DNA of 64,000 bases from Pseudoalteromonas galatheae (GTDB taxonomy: Bacteria; Pseudomonadota; Gammaproteobacteria; Enterobacterales; Alteromonadaceae): NCBI RefSeq assembly GCF_005886105.2, contig NZ_PNCO02000001.1, forward strand, positions 1,113,001 through 1,177,000. Reading direction: 5' to 3'. The notes beneath the pieces were generated by a model. That model made no database searches. It was given only the letters and a program-made list of their open reading frames with translations, and had not been told where the DNA came from. Below are positions 8,929 through 17,627 of this stretch, one piece after another (positions within the stretch are counted from its first letter, which is position 1; every line of letters begins with the position of its first letter). Both the position numbers and the translations under genes were made by a program.

Positions 8929-10887
8929 ATGGTCCCAGAAATAGGTTACTTCGCCTTAGTTCTGGCGATGGCATTGAGCTTATTATTGTGTATTTTCCCA
9001 TTGTGGGGTGCTTACACTGGTAATTTAAGGCTGATGAAAGCCGCCCCTTCACTGGCTGTGGGTCAGTGTATTCTCGTGGTGTTTTCATTTTTGGTGCTGA
9101 TCTACATCACATTAATGGATGACTTCACAGTTGAATATGTGGCACATCATTCGAGTAGTACCTTGCCTTGGTATTATAAAATCACTTCAACTTGGGGAGG
9201 GCATGAAGGTGCAATCTTACTATGGTTGGTGATGCAATCCATGTGGACCATGTTGGTTGCGGTGATGTCAAAATCGTTACCATGGGTATTGCGAGCGCGT
9301 GTGCTAGGTGTACTCGGCTTTTTAGGTGTGGGCTTTATGCTTTATACCCTTTGGATGTCGAGTCCGTTTGAACGTTTGCTTCCTTACTTTCCTGTTGAAG
9401 GGCGTGATTTAAACCCATTGCTGCAAGACCCTGGCATGATCATTCATCCGCCACTCCTTTACATGGGTTATGTGGGCTTATCCGTGTCTTTCTCTTTTGC
9501 AATTGCTGCGCTTTTAACCGGTAAACTTGATAACACTTGGGCTAAATGGTCACGTCCTTGGACAATGGCTGCATGGGGCTTTCTTACGCTAGGTATTACC
9601 ATTGGCAGTTGGTGGGCGTACTCAGAGCTAGGCTGGGGCGGTTGGTGGTTCTGGGATCCAGTAGAGAACGCTTCACTGATGCCTTGGCTTGTCGCAACCG
9701 CTTTATTGCATTCACTCGCAGTAACAGAAAAGCGTGGTGTGTTTAAGTCTTGGACAGTGCTACTTGCTATCACTGCATTTAGTTTATGCTTACTTGGCAC
9801 CTTTATCGTTCGCTCAGGCATTATCGTTTCGGTGCATGCGTTTGCAACCGATCCTGACCGTGGTTTATATATCCTGTCCTTCTTGGCAGTGGTTGTAGGT
9901 GGTAGTTTAGCACTATACGCAATGCGCGTAGCTCAAGTGTATAGCGAAGGGCGTTATCAATTCATTTCGCGTGAAGTGGCGCTGTGGATCAACAATATCT
10001 TCTTAGTGGTTGCGACCTTGATTGTATTATTGGGCACGTTATTGCCTATGATCCACAAAGAGCTGGGTTTAGGCTCTATTTCTATTGGCGTACCTTTCTT
10101 TAATCAAATGTTTGCGATATTAATCGTTCCGTTCGCGATTCTGCTGGGTTTAGCGCCTATGTTGCGTTGGAAACAAAATAAGATGCCGCCGCTGGTGAAA
10201 AAGTGGGCTGTGTTGATTGCGGTTAGTTTAGTGCTCACAGCGACCTGGTTGTACTCAAGCTATGAAGTGGTGGCACCACTGACATTTGTTGCGACCGCTT
10301 TAGCTGTGTGGATAAGTGTGGCTACTGCCGCTGACTTATTTAATAAAGTGACCGTTCACCCAAGTGTAGCAATCGGTTTTAAAAAGCTAGGGCTGAGCTA
10401 TTGGGCAATGGTGCTCGGGCACGTTGGTATTGCCTTTGTTATCGCGTCGGTGACGTTAACTTCCGCATACTCTGTTGAACGCTCTGTAAGCATGAAACCC
10501 GGTGAAACGGCGAAGCTAAACGAGTACGAATATCGCTTTGATGGCGTAAAAGAAATTCGAGGCCCGAATTATGGTGGGCATGCAGGCGTAGTGACGGTAT
10601 TCAAAAATGGTAACAAGGTTGTCGAGTTATACGCGGAAAAACGCCGCTATGATATAGGGATGCAGTTTATGACCGAAGCCGCGATTGATGATGGCTTCTT
10701 CCGTGACTTATATCTTGCTCTAGGCGAGCCGCTTTCTGCGGGTGCTTGGTCACTGAGGATTTATCACAAACCCTACGTGCGTTGGATGTGGCTTGGTGGG
10801 CTACTCATCTCTTTTGCCGGTTTCATTGTGCTTGCGGATAAACGCTACCGCAGCCGCGTGAAAAAATCATCTCAAGTGGAGGCTTAA
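8929..10887 (+). CDS. ccmF: Cytochrome c heme lyase subunit CcmF
   Basis: The large integral membrane subunit (652 residues) of the holocytochrome c synthetase, which attaches heme to apocytochrome c. The WWD motif is plain (GWGGWWFWDPVENASLMPWL, about residues 235-254), as are conserved histidines in GHEGAILLW and HPPLLYMGY. About 15 hydrophobic segments are visible, with a soluble periplasmic domain near the C-terminus. Length and motifs are those of a complete CcmF. Confidence 0.97.
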   Translation: MVPEIGYFALVLAMALSLLLCIFPLWGAYTGNLRLMKAAPSLAVGQCILVVFSFLVLIYITLMDDFTVEYVAHHSSSTLPWYYKITSTWGGHEGAILLWLVMQSMWTMLVAVMSKSLPWVLRARVLGVLGFLGVGFMLYTLWMSSPFERLLPYFPVEGRDLNPLLQDPGMIIHPPLLYMGYVGLSVSFSFAIAALLTGKLDNTWAKWSRPWTMAAWGFLTLGITIGSWWAYSELGWGGWWFWDPVENASLMPWLVATALLHSLAVTEKRGVFKSWTVLLAITAFSLCLLGTFIVRSGIIVSVHAFATDPDRGLYILSFLAVVVGGSLALYAMRVAQVYSEGRYQFISREVALWINNIFLVVATLIVLLGTLLPMIHKELGLGSISIGVPFFNQMFAILIVPFAILLGLAPMLRWKQNKMPPLVKKWAVLIAVSLVLTATWLYSSYEVVAPLTFVATALAVWISVATAADLFNKVTVHPSVAIGFKKLGLSYWAMVLGHVGIAFVIASVTLTSAYSVERSVSMKPGETAKLNEYEYRFDGVKEIRGPNYGGHAGVVTVFKNGNKVVELYAEKRRYDIGMQFMTEAAIDDGFFRDLYLALGEPLSAGAWSLRIYHKPYVRWMWLGGLLISFAGFIVLADKRYRSRVKKSSQVEA

Positions 10888-10888
10888 C

Positions 10889-11461
10889 ATGAACCGTAAG
10901 TTATTAGGTTTAGTGCCTTTTTTGATATTTATTTTTCTTTGTGTGTTTCTATATCAAGGACTATTCGGTAATCCAAGAGAACTTCAGACAGGCCGTTTAG
11001 GGCATACTATGCCTGAGTTTTCATTACCCGATCTAATGGATAGTGATAAAATCTGGACGGCCGACTCGCTCAAGGGTGAAGTCTACTTAATGAACGTATG
11101 GGGCACTTGGTGCCCAACGTGTATCGCTGAGCTGGGTTATTTAACTGAGCTTAGAGAGCGCGGAGTGAAAATAATTGGTCTGTATTACGAGCAGGCTTAT
11201 GACCCAGATTTTGGCGACCAGTTTGATATCAATGCACTAAGACAAGATGTCAATAATATGCTGAGTCGTGCAGGTAACCCATACCAGTTTAATATTCTCG
11301 ACTTGGAGCGTACATTAGCGCTGGATTTAGGGGTTTCAGGCGCGCCAGAGACTTTTTTGGTAGATAAGCAAGGTAAGATTTTGTTGCATCATACTGGCGA
11401 TATCAATGAACGCGTGTGGCGCACTAAGTTTGCGGCAATCTATCAGGAGTTAACGCAATGA
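10889..11461 (+). CDS. ccmG: Thiol:disulfide interchange protein CcmG (DsbE)
   Basis: A membrane-anchored periplasmic thioredoxin of 190 residues that keeps apocytochrome c cysteines reduced. There is one N-terminal anchor (residues 5-24), then a thioredoxin fold with the active site WGTWCPTC (C75 and C78) and the cis-proline region GAPETF. It overlaps ccmH by four bases. Expected electron donor is DsbD, which is not in this window. Confidence 0.95.
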   Translation: MNRKLLGLVPFLIFIFLCVFLYQGLFGNPRELQTGRLGHTMPEFSLPDLMDSDKIWTADSLKGEVYLMNVWGTWCPTCIAELGYLTELRERGVKIIGLYYEQAYDPDFGDQFDINALRQDVNNMLSRAGNPYQFNILDLERTLALDLGVSGAPETFLVDKQGKILLHHTGDINERVWRTKFAAIYQELTQ

Positions 11462-11922
11462 AATATGTAATTGTTTTGCTTTTAATGATGATTACCGCAG
11501 CAGCACAAGCAACGGAAGACAAATATAACTTCGCTACAGCGGAACGTGAGCAGACTTTCCGAGAGCTGACACATGAGCTACGTTGCCCGAAATGCCAGAA
11601 CCAAAACATTGCAGATTCAGATGCTGTCGTTGCCAAAGATCTGCGTGATAAAGTCATTGCATTGGTTAATGAAGGTCAGTCTAAGCAAGAGGTTATTGAT
11701 TATATGATCGACCGCTATGGCTATTTCGTTCATTATCAACCACCTGTTACGCCTGCAACAATCGTGCTTTGGGTACTGCCAGTGGCAATCATTATTTTAG
11801 GCTTCGGCTTTATTGTATTTCGTCAAAAACGTGCTGCGAAAAAGCAAGATTGGAATGCAGCGGACGAACAAAAGCTGGCTGAGCTCATTAACCAATATCA
11901 ACGTCAGGAGCGTGAGCAGTGA
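11458..11922 (+). CDS. ccmH: Cytochrome c maturation protein CcmH
   Basis: A 154-residue protein with a signal peptide (residues 1-18), the redox motif LRCPKCQNQ (C43 and C46), a three-helix periplasmic domain and one C-terminal membrane helix. It corresponds to the N-terminal half of the fused E. coli CcmH; the CcmI part is a separate gene here, as in most bacteria. It works with CcmG and CcmF in heme attachment. It overlaps ccmI by four bases. Confidence 0.95.
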   Translation: MKYVIVLLLMMITAAAQATEDKYNFATAEREQTFRELTHELRCPKCQNQNIADSDAVVAKDLRDKVIALVNEGQSKQEVIDYMIDRYGYFVHYQPPVTPATIVLWVLPVAIIILGFGFIVFRQKRAAKKQDWNAADEQKLAELINQYQRQEREQ

Positions 11923-13202
11923 GCGAATTCTCGACAGATTTAACCCAAATGTGGTTTTTGTTTCTTCTGCTGGGCATATTTGCCGGTCTCTTTGTGGTTT
12001 TTCCGTTTATAAAAAAGGAAAAACGTATCACGGTTGATCACGACGCAAATGCCGAGCGTATCGATATTTATCATCAGCGTTTGGAAGAGTTAGCAGAAGA
12101 GCTTGCTAATCAGCGTATCGAAAAAGACAGTTATAATGAATCTTTGATTGAGTTAAAGCGTCGCTTATTGAATGAGTTATCGCCTGAACAATCATTGACG
12201 AGTCGCGGAGACAACCGTGTATTGGCGTTGACGGGTATTGCCTTTATGGTGCTAGTAACCGGGGTTTTTTACTACTACACGGGGAACCATAGGCAAATAG
12301 CGAGTTGGAATGAAGCCATTGAAAAGTTACCTGAGTATGGTGAGCGCGCAGTAATGCAAACGGGTGAGCCGCTGAGCGCTAATGAATTACAAGCATTTGC
12401 ACTGGGACTAAGAACCAAACTAGCAACTGCTGGCGATGATGCAGTGGCATGGATGTTACTTGGTCGTGTTGCAATGTCACTCAATGATTTTGAGATGGCA
12501 ATGCAGGCTTTTGATAAAGCCCTTGTGATGCAGCCTAATAACAATAATGTCTTAGTGAACTATAGCCAAGTGTTATTGATAGAGGGTTCAGAGCCTAGTA
12601 TGAATCGCGCGGCAAAAATGTTATCAAAAGTGCTTAAGAATGATCCGACTAATGTTGATGCGATAAGTTTGTTAGCGCTAATTGCTTATGAACGCCAAGA
12701 TTGGAAAGAATCGAAAGCCGCATTTGAAGTCTTGTTGTCGCAATTGGCTCAAGACGATCCGCGTTATGAAATGATCGCAGGACGGATTGCGGAAATCGAC
12801 CAACAGCTAGGTCAATATTCTGAAGAGACTGTGGCTGCTAACGCCAGTATTGTCGCTACGGTAACTATTTCAGCAGAGCTACAGAACAATATTCCTAAAA
12901 ACAGTACATTGTTCGTTTTTGCAAAAGCTGCTGAAGGACCCGCAATGCCATTGGCGGTAGCTAAAATTACAAACTTTAACTTGCCAATGACAGTAAATCT
13001 AGATGATAGTATGGCAATGATGCCTGAATTAACCTTGTCGAAATTTTCTCAAATTACGGTCACTGCTCGTATTTCTAATGATGGTTCAGTAATGCCTTCA
13101 GATGGAGAACTTGAGGGTGTTTCAAGCGTAATTGAGCTTCAACAGGGCGAAAATCAGCTCACTGTCGAGATTAGTCGTGTCTTAACAAATACAGGGAATT
13201 AA
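11919..13202 (+). CDS. ccmI: Cytochrome c apoprotein chaperone CcmI
   Basis: A 427-residue protein that presents apocytochrome c to the lyase. Two membrane helices flank a coiled loop in the N-terminal third (about residues 5-30 and 95-115), followed by TPR repeats (about 170-290; for example AWMLLGRVAMSLNDFEMAMQAFDKAL) and a beta-rich C-terminal domain. The start is GTG at 11919, inside the ccmH stop codon (GTGA). It is the last ccm gene; mlaA follows with no gap. Confidence 0.92.
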   Translation: MSEFSTDLTQMWFLFLLLGIFAGLFVVFPFIKKEKRITVDHDANAERIDIYHQRLEELAEELANQRIEKDSYNESLIELKRRLLNELSPEQSLTSRGDNRVLALTGIAFMVLVTGVFYYYTGNHRQIASWNEAIEKLPEYGERAVMQTGEPLSANELQAFALGLRTKLATAGDDAVAWMLLGRVAMSLNDFEMAMQAFDKALVMQPNNNNVLVNYSQVLLIEGSEPSMNRAAKMLSKVLKNDPTNVDAISLLALIAYERQDWKESKAAFEVLLSQLAQDDPRYEMIAGRIAEIDQQLGQYSEETVAANASIVATVTISAELQNNIPKNSTLFVFAKAAEGPAMPLAVAKITNFNLPMTVNLDDSMAMMPELTLSKFSQITVTARISNDGSVMPSDGELEGVSSVIELQQGENQLTVEISRVLTNTGN

Positions 13203-13934
13203 ATGCTTAAAGCCGTGCTTACGGGCTTACTTGCGCTGACCATTGTCGGTTGTGCGCAAGTACCCGAAGAGAAAAAGGATCCACGAGATCCATTTCAATC
13301 ACTTAACCGCCCACTCTATGATTTCAACATGGATGTGCTGGATGCCTATATTTTACGCCCTGTTGCTAAAGGGTATGTTGCGGTGACTCCCGCTCCGGTA
13401 CGCAGTAGTGTTGTTAATTTCACCACCAATATCGCCGCGCCAACCGATGCGGTAAACGCGGCGCTGCAGGGCAAGCCTGACCATATGGCAATCAATGTTG
13501 CTCGCTTCTTAGTCAACTCTACCGTTGGTATTTTTGGTCTATTTGATGTCGCGAAAACCCTAGGTCTTGAGCTAAAAGATGAAGACTTTGGCCAAACTTT
13601 GGGGGTATGGGGCGTTGGTGATGGTGCGTATATTATGATCCCTGGTATGGGGCCGACAACAGCGAGGAATTTAACGGGTGATGTGGTCGATAACTTTGTG
13701 TTACCAGAAATCGCACTCACAACGCCTCAGACTGTATTAGTATTTGCACTTCGCGCAGTTGAGGCAAGAGCGGCTTTGATGTCACAGGAAAAGCTGCTAA
13801 ATGAGTCGCTTGATCCGTACACTTTTTTAAAGGATGTCTATTATCAACGTCAGTTGTATGAGCTATTCGATGGTAATCCGCCAATAGAAGAAGAGCCTGA
13901 TGATTTTGATGAGAACTTTTTAGAGAACTTGTAA
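13203..13934 (+). CDS. mlaA: Phospholipid-binding lipoprotein MlaA (VacJ)
   Basis: An outer-membrane lipoprotein that removes misplaced phospholipid from the outer leaflet and passes it to the periplasmic Mla pathway. The signal peptide ends in the lipobox IVGC with C17 as the lipidated residue. Family motifs are present: DPFQSLNRPLYDFN, then LKDEDFGQTLGVWGVG and IMIPGMGPTTARN. Acidic C-terminal tail. The ATG follows the ccmI stop at once, so it rides on the ccm operon; the mlaBCDEF genes are not in the window. Confidence 0.95.
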   Translation: MLKAVLTGLLALTIVGCAQVPEEKKDPRDPFQSLNRPLYDFNMDVLDAYILRPVAKGYVAVTPAPVRSSVVNFTTNIAAPTDAVNAALQGKPDHMAINVARFLVNSTVGIFGLFDVAKTLGLELKDEDFGQTLGVWGVGDGAYIMIPGMGPTTARNLTGDVVDNFVLPEIALTTPQTVLVFALRAVEARAALMSQEKLLNESLDPYTFLKDVYYQRQLYELFDGNPPIEEEPDDFDENFLENL

Positions 13935-13940
13935 AAATAA

Positions 13941-13962
13941 GGTCGGCAATCGCCGACCTTTT
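13941..13962 (+). terminator. Rho-independent terminator after mlaA
   Basis: GGTCGGC (13941-13947) and GCCGACC (13952-13958) form a seven-pair GC-rich stem with an AATC loop, followed by TTTT. It ends the ccm-mlaA operon before the convergent TonB receptor gene. Confidence 0.85.
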
Positions 13963-13980
13963 GGTTATCTTAGTATACGG

Positions 13981-15999
13981 TTAAAAGCGCCAGTTGAGAT
14001 TTGCCCAGAGTGTTCGTCCAGGTTCATTGACTCGGTCAATTTGGTCAAAGCCACTTACCGCGGCGCCGGAACGGCTTAAATGCTCGGCATAGGTTTTATC
14101 GAGCACATTGTCTACACCAGCGCTGAGCTGTATTGCATCGCTATATTGATAATTGGTATTGAGTGAAAGCGTGCCAAAGCCTGCCGTAGCAGCGATATCC
14201 TGCCCCGCAATATTCCCTTGCCCAATCGCAACTCTGTGCTGGTGTCGTACTAATCGTAGCAATCCGCCTAATTGCCACTTATCACTTAATTGGTAATTAC
14301 TTGCAATACGTAGTTGTAGAGGCGGTTGCTGAGCTAATGCGAGATTGTCAGTAAGGTTGTTACCCTTTACGTAGTTGATACTACCGGTGAGTTGTAGCGC
14401 TTTGCTCGCTTGCCACATCACTTCCCCTTCAAAGCCGAAGGTTTCTGCGTCAATATTTCTGGTCACTTTTGACATCATATTCATCTTTTTAAACATATTG
14501 TCTATCAGTAAATAGTCGTCAATTTGGTTATAGAACACCGAGAAATTGAAGTTAACGTCTGTGAACTGCTTTATCAATCCTGCATCTAATTGCATGGTCT
14601 TTTCGGTATCGACATTAAAGGCGGAAATAGATGTTTCACTTCCTCGACTGCCACCAACCACTTCCCAATAATCGGGAAAGCGCTCTGTAACGCCGAAGCC
14701 GACAAAATAGCTGCTGTTTTCAGTTTGCGCTTGATAACGGCTAAATCCGCTTAATAACGTATCGTCTCTTGTTTGTAGGGCGGTTGGATTTGGTTTCATT
14801 GACATCATTGCGTTTAACATGGTGCGATGATCTTCACTTTGCCAATCATCAATGCGCAAACCGCTAACCCATTGGCTGGAGCGACTCAATTGATATTCGA
14901 ACTCGGCAAATACACCGAGTTGTCTAAATTCAGCATCTATTTGGCGAGGCATCGTTTCTACTGGGTTGTTGATTTGATCTCGGCTGACTCGATTACGGTG
15001 CTCGTTTGCTTGATAATCGACACCGTAGACAAAAGTATGCTGGGTATTGATCTCTGAAGTTAATGTGAGATTCGCGCCATATGTTTTACGGTCAGGATTG
15101 GAGGAGGTTGGGGCTTTCATCATCATGTTAGCAACAAAAGGACGCAAGCTATGATTGTCCATTATATGGTCAACATAATTATAATAAGCGTTAAACTTTA
15201 ATTCTTCAATCAGTGATGAAAAGGAAGATAGCTTGATATTCAGGCCAATATTTTCACGGTCAAAGAGACTGCCATCCATCATACGATCTGCATAGGCAAC
15301 TTCTCCATCACTGACTCCGTAAGTGATGGAGTAGAAGGCGTCATCGGTAGGAGTGTAGGCAAACTCGGTGTCTATATTCCAGCGCTCATATGCGGAATGA
15401 ACTTCGGTGCCATTGCCATCTTCATAATCATCGGCATCACTGTAATTTGCGGCGATACGGGCGTAGCCGTGTTCATTACCAGCTTTGATATCACTATTAA
15501 TACTATGGCGACCTTGGCTTGAAAGCACTGCATTGGTGAAGCCGATTATTTCAGACTTAGCAAGACGTTCATTCTCACGCTCAAACACGACAGTCGCAGC
15601 GCTGTTGCCGGGACCATATAGCACAGTTTGTGGGCCTTTGATGACCTTTAAGGTGTCATAGGATTGTGGCGTGATATACGCCGTTGGTGGATCCATGCGG
15701 CTACCACAACCACCAAGCGTTTGACCATTATTGGCGATGATGGCAATTCTTGAGCCAGCCATACCACGGAAAACAGGGTCTGCGCTTGCCCCCCCTTTTT
15801 TAATTAATGAGAATCCAGCAATAGAAGAAAGTAAGTCTGCACCATCTTGTGCGGGTAGAGGTTGGCGTACTGCTTTCGCATCCGTTGTAAGCGTGATTGG
15901 TGTTTGCATCGGTGCGATAACAACGATTTTTTCAATTTCATCAGCATGCGTTATGGATGATAAGGAAGCAATAGCAAGAGAGAGTAGAGTGCGTTTCAT
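13981..15999 (-). CDS. TonB-dependent copper receptor (OprC/NosA type)
   Basis: An outer-membrane TonB-dependent beta-barrel of 672 residues with a signal peptide (cleavage after THA, residue 19), a TonB-box-like segment (EKIVVIAP), a plug domain and a barrel ending in the usual aromatic residue (NLNWRF). The plug holds GGCGSRMDPPTAYI, the hallmark of the OprC/NosA copper subfamily; the C98-xxx-M102 spacing matches the Cys/Met copper site known in OprC. Methionine clusters occur in extracellular loops (NMMMK, LNAMMSMKP, FKKMNMM), also typical of copper ligands. It stands alone, divergent from nothing. The role in copper uptake is inferred from the family. Confidence 0.85.
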   Translation of the reverse strand: MKRTLLSLAIASLSSITHADEIEKIVVIAPMQTPITLTTDAKAVRQPLPAQDGADLLSSIAGFSLIKKGGASADPVFRGMAGSRIAIIANNGQTLGGCGSRMDPPTAYITPQSYDTLKVIKGPQTVLYGPGNSAATVVFERENERLAKSEIIGFTNAVLSSQGRHSINSDIKAGNEHGYARIAANYSDADDYEDGNGTEVHSAYERWNIDTEFAYTPTDDAFYSITYGVSDGEVAYADRMMDGSLFDRENIGLNIKLSSFSSLIEELKFNAYYNYVDHIMDNHSLRPFVANMMMKAPTSSNPDRKTYGANLTLTSEINTQHTFVYGVDYQANEHRNRVSRDQINNPVETMPRQIDAEFRQLGVFAEFEYQLSRSSQWVSGLRIDDWQSEDHRTMLNAMMSMKPNPTALQTRDDTLLSGFSRYQAQTENSSYFVGFGVTERFPDYWEVVGGSRGSETSISAFNVDTEKTMQLDAGLIKQFTDVNFNFSVFYNQIDDYLLIDNMFKKMNMMSKVTRNIDAETFGFEGEVMWQASKALQLTGSINYVKGNNLTDNLALAQQPPLQLRIASNYQLSDKWQLGGLLRLVRHQHRVAIGQGNIAGQDIAATAGFGTLSLNTNYQYSDAIQLSAGVDNVLDKTYAEHLSRSGAAVSGFDQIDRVNEPGRTLWANLNWRF

Positions 16000-16056
16000 A
16001 TGTTCACTTTGACGTTGTTTTAGTGAACTTATTTTATCGCTATCAGGCGCTTAGCG

Positions 16057-16079
16057 GGATGCGACAGATTGTCGCATCC
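16057..16079. terminator. Stem-loop between the EAL-HDOD gene and the TonB receptor gene
   Basis: GGATGCGACA (16057-16066) pairs perfectly with TGTCGCATCC (16070-16079) around a three-base loop. For the leftward transcript it comes just after the EAL-HDOD stop codon and before the receptor start. There is no T run on that side, so termination is plausible but not certain. Confidence 0.4.
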
Positions 16080-16088
16080 TTTAATAGG

Positions 16089-17321
16089 TTACTCTATCGC
16101 TTTTATTTGAGTGTCACTCCAAACTTGTGACTTTTGATATAACTCTGCGATATTTTGACTGCTTAGGCCAAGAGATTTTGACATGGTTTCAACGCTGCCC
16201 CAGTCACCTTTTTCCATCGATTCTGCAAGATCCAGATAGATACCAAAAGCGCTTGGCTTTTTCAGGAGAGTTGATTTTATTTCTTGAGATAAGGGTAATT
16301 TCGTCAATAAGTTTGCCATATCGTCATCAAGAATGGCGTCCATTAGTGACATCATGCCAACCAAAAATGTGCTTCCGGTATCGGAGATCTTCTTGGCTTT
16401 GGTTGCTACAGCTTCCATAAAATGTGCGCGCAATAAGGACAGTGAAAGCAGCTCCTTGGGTTTTTCAGTATTGAGCTGTGAAGCAAATAATAATGAGATC
16501 AGGCGCTTAAGCTCATCATTGCCGAGTACAACCAAGGCTTGTTTAATTGTCGATATCTCTGCTCTGCGCTTAAACACGGCACTATTGGCATATCGGAGTA
16601 GTTTATAACTAAGGTTTACATCCCGTTCAAAAACCTGAGTGATCCTAGCAAGATCAGGCTCAACGCTTGATGTTTCGTAAAGTAACTCTGCCATGGCCAA
16701 TTCAGAAGGCGCCAGTGATTTGGTTTTGACCATTTCGGGTTTGGCAAAAAAGAAGCCTTGGAAATATTTGAAACCAAGCGACTTGGCAAGCTCAAACTGC
16801 TCGTAACTTTCTACTTTTTCTGCTACTAAATCAATTTGAGGAAAATCCTGTATTGCGGCCTTAATAATATTGATCTGTTCAAGATTTGAGGCCAAAAAAT
16901 CGACCTTTATTTGGTCAATATAGGGAAAAAAATGACGCCACACATTTTGATGCTGATAATCGTCAAGTGCGAGCGTATAGCCTTGCTCTTTTAACTCTTT
17001 AACACAAGCTAAGAGTCGTTTTCCCGGTTGTACCGTTTCTAATATTTCTACTACTACTTGTTCTGGCGCTAGCATTTGTACATAGCCTTTTGCCAGTGTC
17101 TCTAGAGTGAAGTTAATGTAAGCAGGGTGTTGGTTCGTTAGGTCATCTAGACCAAAGGTAAATTGACTTCCTTCCACCAAACGACTCGTTGCTTCATCGC
17201 CGTCAATCTCGGGAAACACATTATTTAAGCTATCACGAAATAAAAGTTCGTAGCCAATCAACTCCCTTTGCACATTAAAAATTGGCTGACGAGCTGCATA
17301 AAAATACATAGATACTACCAT
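16089..17321 (-). CDS. EAL-HDOD signalling protein (degenerate EAL)
   Basis: A 410-residue two-domain protein: an EAL-like domain (about residues 5-200) followed by HDOD (about 205-385). The metal- and c-di-GMP-binding motifs of active EAL phosphodiesterases are eroded: YELLFR stands where EALLR is expected, and the DDFG motif reads DDYQ. Catalysis is therefore unlikely; such YuxH-type proteins act as protein-interaction modules, and some affect motility or biofilm. The ATG at 17321 is taken, but a second ATG four codons in (MYFYAARQPIF) has a GGATGG upstream and may be the true start. Confidence 0.85.
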   Translation of the reverse strand: MVVSMYFYAARQPIFNVQRELIGYELLFRDSLNNVFPEIDGDEATSRLVEGSQFTFGLDDLTNQHPAYINFTLETLAKGYVQMLAPEQVVVEILETVQPGKRLLACVKELKEQGYTLALDDYQHQNVWRHFFPYIDQIKVDFLASNLEQINIIKAAIQDFPQIDLVAEKVESYEQFELAKSLGFKYFQGFFFAKPEMVKTKSLAPSELAMAELLYETSSVEPDLARITQVFERDVNLSYKLLRYANSAVFKRRAEISTIKQALVVLGNDELKRLISLLFASQLNTEKPKELLSLSLLRAHFMEAVATKAKKISDTGSTFLVGMMSLMDAILDDDMANLLTKLPLSQEIKSTLLKKPSAFGIYLDLAESMEKGDWGSVETMSKSLGLSSQNIAELYQKSQVWSDTQIKAIE

Positions 17322-17627
17322 CCGAACAAAATGCTATTGGCTTTAATATAAGGTAAAAGCGCAGTTAGGTCACGTTGGGAAATTGAGTGTACTTAATATA
17401 GGTAATTATCAATCGCATAGCGAGTAATAACTAACCTGTTCACTGAGTTAAAAATAAAATACAGTTTTGGTCAACGGTCTCAGGTGGTTGGGTGTATGGT
17501 TTGTGCGTGTTATAGTGAAGTCTTTATGTTTTTGGCTTTTATTCAAAGTGAGTTAGAAATCGAATAATTAAGTGATAGAAAAAGCTCACATTTGGAGAAG
17601 AGCCCAACGAACAATTAGGAGGCTAAT
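17322..17627. other. Divergent intergenic region (putP / EAL-HDOD)
   Basis: No gene is visible in these 306 bases. A candidate putP promoter is TTGGGT (17488-17493), a 17-base spacer and TATAGT (17511-17516), which would leave a leader of about 110 bases. The -35 match is weak. No operator is recognised. Confidence 0.4.
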
